Shown: piece by piece, positions 1-12,254 of the stretch
Layout of the letters: every line of letters starts with the position of its first letter
Numbering within the stretch: position 1 is the stretch's first letter
NCBI GenBank assembly: GCA_020086605.1
Contig: JACBWW010000049.1
Span: 2,549,456-2,613,455 of the forward strand
Direction: 5' to 3'
DNA: 64,000 nucleotides
Source: Lanius collurio
Taxonomy: Eukaryota; Chordata; Aves; Passeriformes; Laniidae
Program-made: the position numbers and the translations under genes
The notes under the pieces: generated by a model
Told to the model about the DNA's origin: nothing
The model's database searches: none
What the model saw: only the letters and a program-made list of their open reading frames with translations

Positions 1-3000
1 CATAACGAAACCTGACTTCATCTTTTTCTGTGAGAGACTGCACTAAAAATATCTGTACTTTGACTGGCAGTGATTTTTTTTTTTTCTGTAGTTCATCACT
101 CTCCATGTCATCTGTTGAGAAAATAAGTTCTGGGTCAGGGTATCCTCACAGAGGAAAAATGTTGATTTGTTTCTTCTAAGGCTTCTTTCAATATCATTAA
201 AAAAAAATAACACCACCTTTATTTGAATACATAAAATAAAAAAAAACACTTAAAAAATTTAGCGTAGTACCAGTAAAAGAAATTTTTTTGCTGGTGGTGA
301 TAACACCTATAGTCACTGATTCAACTCAGTCTCTTGTTTCTGCTCTTGTTCAGAAGAATGTATGTAACTTGCAGTGCCCTAAAACTGCTTCAGTGAAATA
401 AAAAAGTCTGTGTATGTGGTTTTTTTTTCCCCCAAGCACACGATGAAGGGAACAGCTGACTGTGAGTCAATTTTGCTATTCCTAGGTGAATTGAGCAACA
501 GCCCTACAAGTATCTATTGAAATTGAGATTGGAAATTAAAACCAAATATTCTGAGTTGTATTCTTGTGATGATAATTCAAGATGAAAACTTCAGTAATAT
601 ATATGTCACCTTCCAACACAAAACCTCATTACTCAGCATCCCATCCAGAAAAAAAGGGGGGGAAAAGAAGGACCTGAAGGGAACAAGAAAGGCTGAGCAC
701 ACAAAAGAAGGCAGATCCTGCACAGCATTTTAGCATCTCCTTTTCCTCCAAACTGTCATTCCAGTCACAGAATTGATGGCAGGGGAGGAGAAGGCAGCCA
801 CACCATGTCCCTTCAAACCCATCAACAGCATTGGAAAGGGAACACAGCTTTTGGCAGTTCAGGTTGGGTTTCCACAGGTTCCTCTGAACCTTTGCCTGTG
901 TTTCCCATCTCTTTAGCCTTGTACTTTTCTTGACTGAACACTGTAGAAGAATAAGACTAAAATTTGGTAGAAAGAGATATTTTGATGTTTCTGGTAGGAG
1001 GTGTTTACAACAGTTTTCACTTAATTGTGTCTCAAGGAGGGACAGGCTCTGTATGACAAAACCCTCTAAAGGTTAATAATGCAACAAAAACATAAAAAAA
1101 AAAAAAAAAAAAAAGGTAACAAATTTTGCAAAATTTTTTCGATGAATAAGGAGAATAAAAAGCCAAAATAGAAACTAACCTCAAACTTCAATCAGGTTGC
1201 TCAGAACCTTGCCCAGATTTGTCCAGTTGTAATTCAGAAACTCTTCAAAGAGAGACATCCCACAACCCCTCAGGGACTGTATTCCAGCTTGCCCTCCTTG
1301 CAAAATCCTCTGCCTTTACAGAGTGAGAATTTCCATTCTGACAGCCTGTAATGGCCTCCTCCAGGTTTTTTTGTGGTGCACATCCATTAAAAGCCTGATC
1401 CTATCCCCCCTGTACTCTCCATTTGTGTCCACTTAAAATAAAGACTCACTTCATACTGTTACTTTGTAAATACTTTTCTTCACAATTAGGTGTTTGGTTT
1501 CTTTTTTTTTTAATTTCAAGTTATACATAATGCATGGATCTGGAGACAGAGAGAATTCAAGTTATTGTGGATTTTCTCCTGTTCACTTCTGCACCTTCTG
1601 CTGTGAAACAAAGGCTGTCACAGTATCTTCCAAATCAAAATCCAACATCTAACCCCAGGTTTTATATTTATCCACCATAATGAGATCCAAGTTAATTATG
1701 TCATAATGTTGAAGGTAATATTTAAGTGTAAGAGCATTCACTCTAAAGGCAATTTTCGACTCAGTGGTATAAGACTGTGTTATCTATCACACAGACTTGT
1801 GTGATTTACTTTCAGGACATGACTGCACCAGCCTAAACCCAAGTCAACTGAATCTCAGCTGCCCACCCTCCTTCCTGCTGGGGCCCTGTAGTGGGCTGGT
1901 GAGCTTGTTAAAGGATGGAACCTAGAAAAAATCATAGCCTGCAAAAGATGATGTTTAACTGGGAACTGGTGAGGAGAAACTGATAACTGAGGCCATCAGT
2001 GGCTCTTTTCCTAACTGTGGGCTGAATTTTCAGCAGCATGTGTTCCTAAATAAGTGCCAGTGTTTGGCTCCAACTTACAAGCCATTATATTTTACACAAC
2101 TTGTAGTGCTGTAAATTTTAGCTGTTGCTAATAATGAGAGGAAACTTTAATGCTCAAAACCCCAAGTTAGTAGAAAAAGATTAAACACACTTTCCAGGGT
2201 CATTACTTTCATTCATTTCTTTTTTATGGGGTGGAGAGAAAGTATTAGATCAGTCATTTTTTTTGTACCAAGAGACATTGATGAACTAGAAAGTGAAAGG
2301 GTTAATGTGCTGCCATTACATGGAATTTTCAGGCTTAGCAGGATGAATGTTCCACTCATGTTGAAGGGGCTTTTGCTGCTATCCATGAAGTAAGGCAGAC
2401 TTAATTGTCCAGTGATGAGGCTGTACTTCCATGATTAAAGAACAAATTGCTATTTTTACAAGGGCTCATAGGACATTCAGTTGCTGTTTAGGAGACCCTT
2501 AAGGCTTTCACTGGAGACCTCATTATTTTCTATATAGTTGGAAAATGAAATAAAGAGAGCCTTAAAGGACATTTATAAATACATAAAGCAGAGTAACTTA
2601 TCCATCTAAGGGGAACCAGGATAAAACAGACATGAAATCAGGAGTCCTACAATCACCACCCTCCTATTCTCAAAAATATGAAGGACCTAGATGCCATCTT
2701 TAATCTTACTTTCTTTATCAGGATTTAAAATTTTATCATTATCAATAAATCAGTCAGGGTTAAATCAGAGTAAAGAGCAATTTGTTTTGATATATATGGA
2801 GAGCAAAAATCCTAACAGTGAACTTGATTTGCAGTTTATGAAACTGAACATAGCTAATTGCAGTAATATTGATTTATTCCAGCTGAGCATCTGAACACCA
2901 AAAACTTCATAAACCCCTTGACTTTGTTCCATCCTGTGGTTAATCAACTGAATGACAATATTTCATTATTGGTTGCTAATGTGCTGAGCTTCACATGCCA

Positions 3001-3401
3001 ATATTCCCTCTCCTGGCTACAGGCAGAACTCCAATGTACAAGTGATGCAAAGGCTTTTATTGTAGGAGTTTGTGTGGTCAGTTCTCAGCACATCCAAGTC
3101 AATGGAGCCACAGTGACTCAAAGTACACACACAATAACCTGTCCCACAGTTTGTCCTCATAGCTTCCAGTGGATAAAGACACTAATTTGATGAAGCAAAG
3201 CAGAAATTTAGCTCTTTGTACCTCTCATATTTTTGTGGATTGGTTAATTTTAGTTGTATTTGATTATGTAATATAGGCATTAAAAAAAGGAATTGGATAA
3301 TTGGATGAAGAAGAGTTTCACAGTGCCTTCAAGGGGCTATTCTGAATGGTCAACAACAAGCTGGAAGTACTGCAGGACCCTCTAAACTCTTTATGTGACT
3401 G
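1..3401. other. Unique AT-rich non-coding DNA
   Basis: No gene, CR1 copy or LTR is recognisable here. Open frames are at most about 90 codons, lack any familiar domain and overlap on both strands. The only marked structure is a 21-base A-run at 1094-1114. It has no polyadenylation signal close upstream, so it looks like a simple repeat and not the tail of a retrocopy. Confidence 0.7.
1094..1114. repeat. Poly-A run (21 A)
   Basis: An uninterrupted run of 21 A. There is no AATAAA/ATTAAA just upstream and no coding similarity in the preceding sequence, so I treat it as a mononucleotide microsatellite. Confidence 0.9.
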
Positions 3402-3485
3402 AGAGGAAAATTCATGGAAAGAGAGAAAATTCACAGAAAGACAGAAAATTCACAGAAAGAAAATTCACAGAAAGACAGAAAATAG
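3402..3485. repeat. Short imperfect tandem repeat, about 19-bp unit
   Basis: Four to five imperfect copies of a unit close to GAAAATTCACAGAAAGACA sit head to tail. One copy has lost the ACA-containing end and the first reads TTCATGG in place of TTCACAG. This is a small minisatellite. It lacks spacer diversity and conserved repeat length, so it is not a CRISPR array. Confidence 0.8.
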
Positions 3486-6400
3486 GGACTGTCTTTAACC
3501 TCACCCTTTCATTTCTTGTCCACCAACAGCAAACATCAACACACATATAGACCACAAAGCAAGAGTATTCCTGTGCCAAGGGGAACCCCATGACTCAGGT
3601 GGAAGTAAGAAAATGTGCTGTCCAAAGGCATAAATCCTGATCTCTGAGAGCTTTCAATCCAAATCTTTGTTCAATATAATTTCCTCTCTGAAATTCATTC
3701 AGAAAAACAACCAACCAACCAACCAAAAGCCAAATGAAGAATATTATCTACTTCACTGACATAAATCGTATCTTATCAGCCCCTGCATACATCTCATTGC
3801 TGAAATAAAAGATAATGCAAGACTTTTCACAAATATTGTTACATAGTCAACAGACTCACCTTTTTTTTTTTTAAAGGACGAAGTTGTCTCTTTAATTTTG
3901 TAGTTCATGGTAGGTCAAGTGTGCCAGGGAGGCACATTGTTCTCACACATGTTTATTGGGCTCAAAATGAGTCACAAACACTTTGGGCTTTGTTTCAAGA
4001 GGTAGCTCTGTTAGTCAAGTACAGTGTTCTTAGAAGGTGATGTGTGTGGATTTCAAAAAGGAAGCATTCTGGAGTATTCCAGAAGCTCTGAAAGAAATGA
4101 AATTTTTTTTTCCTTTTTTTGTTTGTTTTCCTTGTAAAGAGAGAATGTTTTAATCACCTGTGATGACATGTGAAAATACAGTTCACTGGAGGTGAGATTA
4201 TCAGAAACCAGATAAGATTGGTGGCATCTGTTCAGCTTGCACATATAGAACATATGAAAAAAAAAATCATAATATAGCTTTGTTGTAATTTATTCTTCCA
4301 TTTGTTCAGAAGGATTTCATGGAGATTCAATCCCACAAAATTTGTGACAAAATTTTAATAAAATTAAGTATGACAGTTTCCTTGCACCATGAAAATCTGA
4401 AAGTCTACTGTTTTCAGGATCTGCATTGGACTTAATTAACAATTTAGGAAGATTTCTTTATCAAAACAGATAGAGAGGCAAAGCACAGTTTGGTGACTGA
4501 GGAGTTAATAACCAATTTCTTTCAGTGATACAAATCTCAGATTAGATTTTAGGCAGAATTAAAACTTTACCTCAATTTACCATGGCCTAAGCAGACTTCT
4601 CAGTAAAACTTTTGGTGATTCTAGAGCTGGGAAGGAAGGCACTCTTTTTATGCTGTTTTGGTTAGTTTTTGTGAAATCTGACATATTTTCTCCAAATTTT
4701 TTTATTTTTAGTGAATCAGAGGGTTCTGACAGAAACGTGTGTTACTGAAATATGAGAAATCCCAGTGTGAGAGAGGAAAGGCTGCAAGGACACAGTGAAG
4801 GACACAGGCTCAATACTTAGCAGTGATTTTTAAAAAGTAAGACTGAGAGATAAAATTGAATGGAGAATCCCTTACCAAATATTAGGGAATATTACAGGAA
4901 TAACTTGCATTCACTCACCATGAGTGCTGCCTTTCAGTTTGGTCAATTTGTTTTAAAAACAAGAAATAAAGAAAGAAATAAAAAAAGTCCTGAAAAGGAC
5001 AACATAAAAGGTAAGGAGCAGAGATGGCAGGGAGAAGTGTTTCTCTGAAAGAGAATTAGCAGGAAATACTTGATTAGGTTGGATAGAAATTAACAGGAAA
5101 GAAGTCAGTAATGTAAAAAATATAATATTAGAGAGATAAACCTGAAGCTTCTCTATGTGTTTTCTTTCTTGCTCTATTCCAGAAATCTGAAATGGCAGGT
5201 GGTGTAGGCAGAGAGAGATCAGAGCTGTATTTAGGCATACAAATTTGTACCGTGATATTTTTTGAGATATACACATTTGAATGTTAAAAGAAAAATCATG
5301 AAGATCCGTAAAAGTCATTCATTTTAGCACACAAGCCACATCTTTCCCTGAGAAATTTCATTCAAAGAAATGAGTAAGCTTTCCCTGATTTCATTATGAA
5401 AGCTAAGATAGGTTCTTAATATACAAAGGTGAGCAATTTTTTTTTTTTTTTAATTGGTGGTTTTTATGTTCTCAATAAGTTAATTCAAAATCCTCTCTTG
5501 TCTCAGGTGGCATTCCCCAGAATTTATGTGCATTTTTAGAGGCATCTCTGTGACCTCTGTATGTTAGACAGCACTAAAACAGTTTCCTTCCAGAAATCAA
5601 AACCAGTTGGTATTGTACATCCCTGAAACTGCTGTAATTTTACAGAGCAGGTACCATGGGCAGCTCCAGGGATAAGCAACAGAGTTGCTGAGGTAGCAGC
5701 AAATCTTTCTGGACTCTTTCCTTGCAAGAGTGTAGGAAAATCAGGTTAGATGCTGTGACTGATGGTGCTGCAGGAGGACATCCAGCAAACACAGGACAGT
5801 AATTGCTTTTGTGGGGAGTAGGACAAACCTGTACCAGGAAGTGCTGCTGTTTCCTCCCTTCCCAGGTTCTGGTGAAGGGAGGACGAGAAAAATTTATATC
5901 CCAGATTTTTGTTTCATCGATACCTGCTTTAGTTTACCACTTTCTTCAGCTTCTCCATTTTAGGTCTGTCCTGAACCTTGAGCTGGTCCAATTCAGTATT
6001 TCCCACCCTTGTGAGAAGTGCCAAACCAGGGTGTCCTGTGTGTCTTCCACAGGTCTGACTGCTGTTGGCATGGTGGGAATGTCATTTTGGAGAAAAGGAG
6101 AAAACTCCTGCAAGCTCATCAGGAGAACACTCTTGAATTTGCCCTCTCCTTTGCATCACTGCCAATTTATTTTTGCTTGGTTCTTTTTTCTTTTTAATGA
6201 GGAATAACTTAAAGCAGGAGCATTTGCTCTTTGCTAACCTGGTACAACCTGAACCAGTAAAATAAGCAGGACTTCCATCGACTTCATGAACTTTGAATTG
6301 AACCCTCTGTGTGTAAAAACTCCATCAGTTAAACTAACTTGGTCTCAGGAATGTCAAAAAAGTGAGAAGTCAGTTGGTCAGTGGGTGGAGGACTAGTGCT

Positions 6401-6837
6401 ACATCTCAGTCAGAGAATCTGGTGTGGGTGTAGGATGAGAAAGTGGATTTTAGTGTCAAGAGCAGGACTTTTTTTAGAGCACATAGACATGCAAACTGTC
6501 GAACGGCGACAGCAATCCTTTATTCCCTTTTAACGGCTCATCCATTCCCAAGGTTAATGATGAAAACCCAGAGGTCAGCAACATCAGCTATTTTCCTGCC
6601 AGTCATGCTCCCACCTCCAAAAATGAATGCAGTGTATGTCAGGTTTTGCTGCTATTAGTTTTGAACTCAGATAATTGTACCGGATTTGGTACAAAGCCGC
6701 CCTGAAAAGAGAAAATGTCAAATGCAACCTTTTCCTTGCTGTAAATGGAGTCTGTCTGCCTTCAGGAGGTGATATCACAACAGGCTTCAATTACTAGTTC
6801 TTTTTGTAGTTATGACAGTGAAAATTATTTAAAAAAA
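3486..6837. other. Unique non-coding DNA with a CpG-bearing hairpin near 6.5 kb
   Basis: No transposon or gene is recognised. A CCAA tetranucleotide run lies at about 3709-3726 and T-rich runs occur near 3861 and 5440. A 134-codon frame at 5803-6207 on the plus strand has no recognisable domain. Around 6496-6530 several CpG dinucleotides survive in otherwise CpG-poor DNA, with a perfect 6-bp stem (CTGTCG/CGACAG). This could be a conserved non-coding element. Confidence 0.6.
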
Positions 6838-7236
6838 NNNNNNNNNNNNNNNNNNNNNNNNNNNNNNNNNNNNNNNNNNNNNNNNNNNNNNNNNNNNNNN
6901 NNNNNNNNNNNNNNNNNNNNNNNNNNNNNNNNNNNNNNNNNNNNNNNNNNNNNNNNNNNNNNNNNNNNNNNNNNNNNNNNNNNNNNNNNNNNNNNNNNNN
7001 NNNNNNNNNNNNNNNNNNNNNNNNNNNNNNNNNNNNNNNNNNNNNNNNNNNNNNNNNNNNNNNNNNNNNNNNNNNNNNNNNNNNNNNNNNNNNNNNNNNN
7101 NNNNNNNNNNNNNNNNNNNNNNNNNNNNNNNNNNNNNNNNNNNNNNNNNNNNNNNNNNNNNNNNNNNNNNNNNNNNNNNNNNNNNNNNNNNNNNNNNNNN
7201 NNNNNNNNNNNNNNNNNNNNNNNNNNNNNNNNNNNN
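6838..7236. other. Assembly gap (399 N)
   Basis: A run of 399 N lies between an A-rich left edge (ending in seven A) and a long AAAAG array on the right. The gap most likely marks failure to assemble through the pentamer array or its flank. Open frames spanning the N run are artefacts. Confidence 0.99.
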
Positions 7237-7397
7237 TAGAAAAGAAAAGAAAAGAAAAGAAAAGAAAAGAAAAGAAAAGAAAAGAAAAGAAAAGAAAAGA
7301 AAAGAAAAGAAAAGAAAAGAAAAGAAAAGAAAAGAAAAGAAAAGAAAAGAAAAGAAAAGAAAAGAAAAGAAAAGAAAAGAAAAGAAAAGAAAAGAAA
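7237..7397. repeat. (AAAAG)n pentanucleotide microsatellite
   Basis: About 32 almost perfect copies of AAAAG run from the gap edge to a clean end at 7397. Purity is close to 100 percent, which suggests recent expansion. The array probably continues into the gap, so its true length is unknown. The purine/pyrimidine strand bias could allow triplex DNA. The long minus-strand frames here only encode repeated Phe/Ser/Leu and are not genes. Confidence 0.97.
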
Positions 7398-10300
7398 TGG
7401 AAAATGACACTGGCAGTTTGTTACCAACCAGGAGGTACTTGGCATGTTTAGGAACATTGAATCATTGTCACTCAGAAATCAGATTGCAGTGAACCCACTG
7501 CTTGTCTGTCCTGAGCAAAAGCAAGTCACAGATCCCTGCACACAGAACCAGTACCTGGGACATGTCTGAATTTCTCATTTGCATGCTGCAGGATAGCCTG
7601 TGACATTTCTTGCTCCAAGCTTTGGTGAATAGAAAGTCAAACAAAGATGACTTTGTTGCACAAAACAAGCCGTGGTAGAAACCAGGAAAATTGTGATTAT
7701 GTGCTGTCTTTGAGAAGACAGCACTTATCTGTAACATGAACTTGTATTAGGATTAATGTGAAACAAAGGCTTTGTTCCAGATTACAGTATGTATTGGCTG
7801 ATTATCTGCTCTGTGAACCTTCAGTCACAGATAATGTGTCTAACAGCTCAGTGAACTCTATTCTCCCTCTCATTCAATGATTGTTTTCCCCTCAAACAGC
7901 TCATCATTCTTTGGTGGCTGAGGTACCTTGGTGTTATCTTATGAAAAGTGCAGTGGGTGAAAGACTGAACATGTTCTTTGAATTTTTGCTTGTTTTTTGA
8001 CAGAGGCCATGCTAACGGTAGCAGATGTCAGCAACCAGAAATGGCACCAAATGCTGAAAGAAATCCAGTTTTCCTTATTTCATTTTTCTTACTTGGCCAG
8101 AGATTCTTCAGTCTCAAAAGGATCTCAAAAGGCTTTCTAGAAAATTCATTTTCCTGAGATAAAATGAACCATATTAATCTCATGTCTCACAGTTCCTTTT
8201 CTGGCCTGTTTTAAAAACCTCTTGCAGAGTAGGTGAAGACTTGGTGAGCAACTGAGAAAACATAATTTGTGCTTCACTAACCTTATTAAAAAAAACTTTT
8301 CTAAGTATTAAATTTCCTCTATTTTAGTCTTTGTTGTAGCAAATTAAACATCCATTGCACATGTCTTGATTGCCATGGCCAAAAAGAACCAGTTTTTCAA
8401 TTTCTCTTTTAGCATTTTCCCATCCTTTTATCAAGAACCCAACTCCTGCTCATCTCTTAGACCCTTTTAAATCAGTCTTCCCTTCTTTCCTCTGTGACTT
8501 TAGCCTTCTGATCATTGCCATGTGCTTTCTTTGAAATTTATCTAATTGAATCCAATGATTTAGTGGTTGTTGGGATGTGGAACATGGTGCATGTTTGTTA
8601 CTCCTATTCTGTGATGTTTTTTATCTTTTGGGTGGTAATTATTCCTAGATGTTATTTATAATTTTTTCTTTTTTTTATTCCTGCCTGAAATTTCAGCCCT
8701 ATCTTACATGCTGAAATAATAACAGCTGAAATAATAGTGCTGCATGAGCGTGTGTGATTATTATCATCCATCAGTCAGGCAGTAAAAGATTTTATTTCTT
8801 TTGGAGGTTTGAGGTTTATTCCTTTAGGTCACCCTAGAAGCTACTCATGAACCTTGTCCTCAGTTAGCAATAAGTCATAATAGCCAGCCAGCTTGCACAG
8901 AATGGAAAAAATGAGATTTCTCAGGAAGGCTCTTCATAAATGATGGACTGTGCTGAAGTGACCCCTCTCAGAGCAGTCACCAGATGTAGGAATCAAATGG
9001 AAAACCTCCAAATATAAAATGAAATTGAATTATTAAACTTTATTTGTGAGAAAAAATAGCTGCCTATAGAAATCCATACAGTTGCCAACTTAAATTCTAA
9101 ATTAACAATTTAACACTAAAATCTTTAAAAAAAAGTTTACTTTTGACAAAAGGATGCATAAGAATTTCCCAGGCCCATTGATTCTGATTTAACATCCCTG
9201 CTATACACATCTAGTGGCTTTGAAAATGATATTATAGCTCCTAGAGACAGGTACTAATAACAGAGTTTTAATAATTACAGTCAGGGAGGAATGAAGCAGA
9301 AAATTCCCTGCCATTTTTATTTTTTTTTCTGTTAACTTAATAATGTAACTGTAAAAACTATATGTGTCATTAAGGAAGTGTTATTTAGATTTATGTATCA
9401 CATTTCAAATCAACCACTCTTCACTGTATCCCAGCCTACCTTGAATGAAATAAAATCAGATCCCTCATGTGCCTAAGAGGGCATCAATGCAACTCAGATC
9501 AACCAAAAATTATCCAAACAAGTTGCCCATTTACCCACACAAGCAGAGATATCTTCCACATGGTTGCCTCTTTTAACACCTTTACAGTTTTCATGAATTT
9601 ATTGTTGCTATGTCTCTGAGAAAAAAAAAATAGGATGTGTTCTTTTATTCCTAGTTTAAGATGTACCACTAGATACAGACACTCTGTGCAACTTGTTTAG
9701 GAGAATGGATGAAATTTATGGTAGGATGGGCTATTGATTTTATGTTTAAGATTGCTACTGTTGGAACTACAGTGTAACACTGAAAAATGATCTTAGCTCT
9801 TCCTTGAATTCCAGCAGTCTCCATGGCCTCAGCTCTAATGCTGGGCACCTTTTTTCCAAAAGCTTATGTGCAGACTGAGCTGAGGGCTGACTGTGAATTC
9901 CAATGCAACAAATTATGTCAGTGTTCTTTCAGGAAGAACTACAGTCCTCTCTGCCAGGAAGAGCCCAAATGATCTTCTCTCTGCCATGAGAGAGAGATGT
10001 CAAAGAGCCCAGGCCCATTTAGGCTGGGGTGTGAAGAGCTTTCTGTAACTAAGTCTTCTTCAAGAAAAGCTATAGCAATGCCCCAGACAGAAAGGTGGCT
10101 CTTTTAGTCTTGAAGTCACTGGGGGAAAAGGCACATTCTGCACAATAATACAGAGTTCACAAAAAATTATTGGTCAATTTATTGTCTCTCACATCCAAAT
10201 CCATGATGTTTGAGGCCAAATGAATTTTTATCCAGAAGTTAGTCATTTGAGGGGGGTCAAGATTTCCAGAATTTGGTTTTGAATGCAGGAAGCAAAATGT

Positions 10301-11887
10301 GCATACAGCCCAATACCTAGAATTGATTTATTTATCTGAAATATCTTCCTATTATTGACTGAGTTACAAACAAGACTCTTTTTCTTACACCTTCCTGGTC
10401 AAACTACAAATCTATATTACCTCCTTTTTTCTTTATCCCTTGAAAAATACTAGCTCAGTCATCATGCCATCAAATTATGAAGAATACTTTTATTCTTATT
10501 CAGAAGGGGAAAAAAGTATATCCAGCAATAAAGTAAGATGGATTTAGTTGATATAGTCCTTTCTTGGAGGTCACTTCTTTTTTCAAATCAACATTAGGCC
10601 TTATGAGGAAGTAAGGGATAACAATAACCAATATTACTCAAAGTATATTTAATGAAACACTATCTATAGGCATGAGTTTATTTGATGTTAATGATTTTGG
10701 TGTAGCAATCATTCTATACTCCATGTTTGTGTCTTAATCCTCTGATTTACAGGAACTTTAAACTCAAACTGTATGTTCTTCTGAAGGTAAGGTTAAAACA
10801 ACGGAATTAAAGCACAGGTTCATGTCCAAAAGCTATCAGCTCTGCTAAATTCCAATTCCCCTCTTACAACCTCCCCATATCATTTTCCTCACTTTTCTCC
10901 TAGGCAGTTATTACATTACTGCTTTGGTGTAGTCTCATTTGCAAAGAATCTTGCTCCAAGACAAAAAGGGACCTTGCCTTTAAATATTGCTTTAAAGAAT
11001 CTGTGAAGAATCTGCAGCTGCTTTTCATGGTTGAACAGTCCTTGATGGGACTGGGAGGGAAGGGAAGCCTCATTACAGAAGCTGGAAAGCAAACACCCAG
11101 GACTTGGCTTGCCACACACAGCCTTTCACTGGAGTTCACACAGCTGCAGAGTCCCCAGAAGCAGGGAAGTTTGTCTGAGGCAAGACGAAGAAAAGATAAT
11201 ATAAGCCTTGTGAGAGTTATTTGGCACTTCAACATAGAAGTGCTTGTACTTCCATCTGGGTTGTGTGTGAATTTAGAGAAGCCAGAGCTATGTGCTTCTC
11301 CTTGGGCTGTTGACAGGAGTTTGGCTCGCACTTTAATGGATTTTTTATATGTTTGCCAGAAGATTAGAACCACAAAACCTGTGCTGGAAATGGCAACCTA
11401 TATTGTACATAGGAGTTCATCCTGGCAGATGGAGGACAGAAAGTCAAACCAGTTCTTTCATGTCCTGAATCCTGCAGTTATACCTCACAATGCTTCTACT
11501 TCTGAGTGCCTCCTACCCCTTTCCCAATATTGTTTGCAGTATCTCTTTCTGCTGTTAACCACGGGGTATTTTTCAATGCAATTCATGCCTGACCAAAGTG
11601 CTGCCCAAGTTTCTTGAGCAAACAGCTGCTTCTTTTACTTCAGCCTTTCATTTGACAGGATTAGATCATAAAGCACATCCAATCAATCCACTGTGTTTTT
11701 TTCAGTATTTTTTCCATATCAATGGGAGCTGTTTCTCAAGTTGAAATCATGGTCTATGCTGCTGACAGAATTAATGAGGCTGCTGTAGGACAGCATCATT
11801 CTGATATAATGAAGAGATCTACAAGTGCCAGAAATGGCTGGAGGTTCATTGCCCTCAGTTCTGTGTGTGCACAGATTTGCCTGTGTG
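7398..11887. other. Unique non-coding DNA with a long bidirectional open stretch at 10.9-11.6 kb
   Basis: No transposon is recognised. A perfect octamer ATTTGCAT (POU-type motif) lies at 7577-7584. The longest non-repeat frame in the window runs at 11003-11617 (plus, 204 codons), overlapped by a 157-codon frame on the minus strand (10900-11373). Neither product shows a familiar domain, signal peptide or clear membrane pattern. I do not call a gene, but the openness on both strands is recorded as an oddity. Confidence 0.55.
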
Positions 11888-12254
11888 TATAGAACTACAG
11901 AACCCTAGAGTGGTTTGGTTTGGAAAGGACCTTAGTTCTGACCCCTGCCATGGACAGGGACACCTTCCACTATCCCAGGTTGCTCCAAGCTCATTCCAGC
12001 CTGGCTTGGACACTTCCAGGGATGGGGCAGCCACAGCTGCTTTGGGTACCCTGTGCCAGGGCCTCCCCACCCTCACAGTAAGGAATTCCTTCTCAAGATC
12101 CAACCTAAATCTACCCTCCTTCAGCTTAAAGTCATTTCCTCTTGTCCTATCACTATATACCCTTGTCAAAAGTCCTTCTCTGTCTCTCTTATAGGCCCTT
12201 TACGTACTGGAAGTCTTCTATAAGGTCTTTCTGAAGCCTTCTCTTCTCCAATAG
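11888..12254 (-). mobile_element. CR1 LINE 3' fragment
   Basis: Read on the minus strand, this is the 3' end of an avian CR1 retroposon. On the plus strand the order is: the AGAACTACAGAACC start (decayed form of the CR1 ATTCTATGA tail), TTTGGTTTGGAAAGGACCTTAG, CCATGGACAGGGACACC, then GGATGGGGCAGCCACAGCTGC, CCACCCTCACAGTAAGGAATTC, TCCTCTTGTCCTATCACTA and finally CCTTCTCTTCTCCAATAGG. All of these match blocks of the CR1 3' region in the right order. The copy is 5'-truncated, as is usual for CR1, and moderately diverged. Overlapping frames on both strands of about 105 codons are not genes. Confidence 0.93.

Noticed and set aside
1094..1114. Poly-A tail of a processed pseudogene
   Set aside because: No polyadenylation signal, no coding similarity upstream and no flanking duplication seen.
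3402..3485. CRISPR-like array
   Set aside because: Units are contiguous with no spacers, and the genome is vertebrate.
6825..7457. Minus-strand frames of about 200 codons
   Set aside because: They are translations of the AAAAG array and the N run, not genes.
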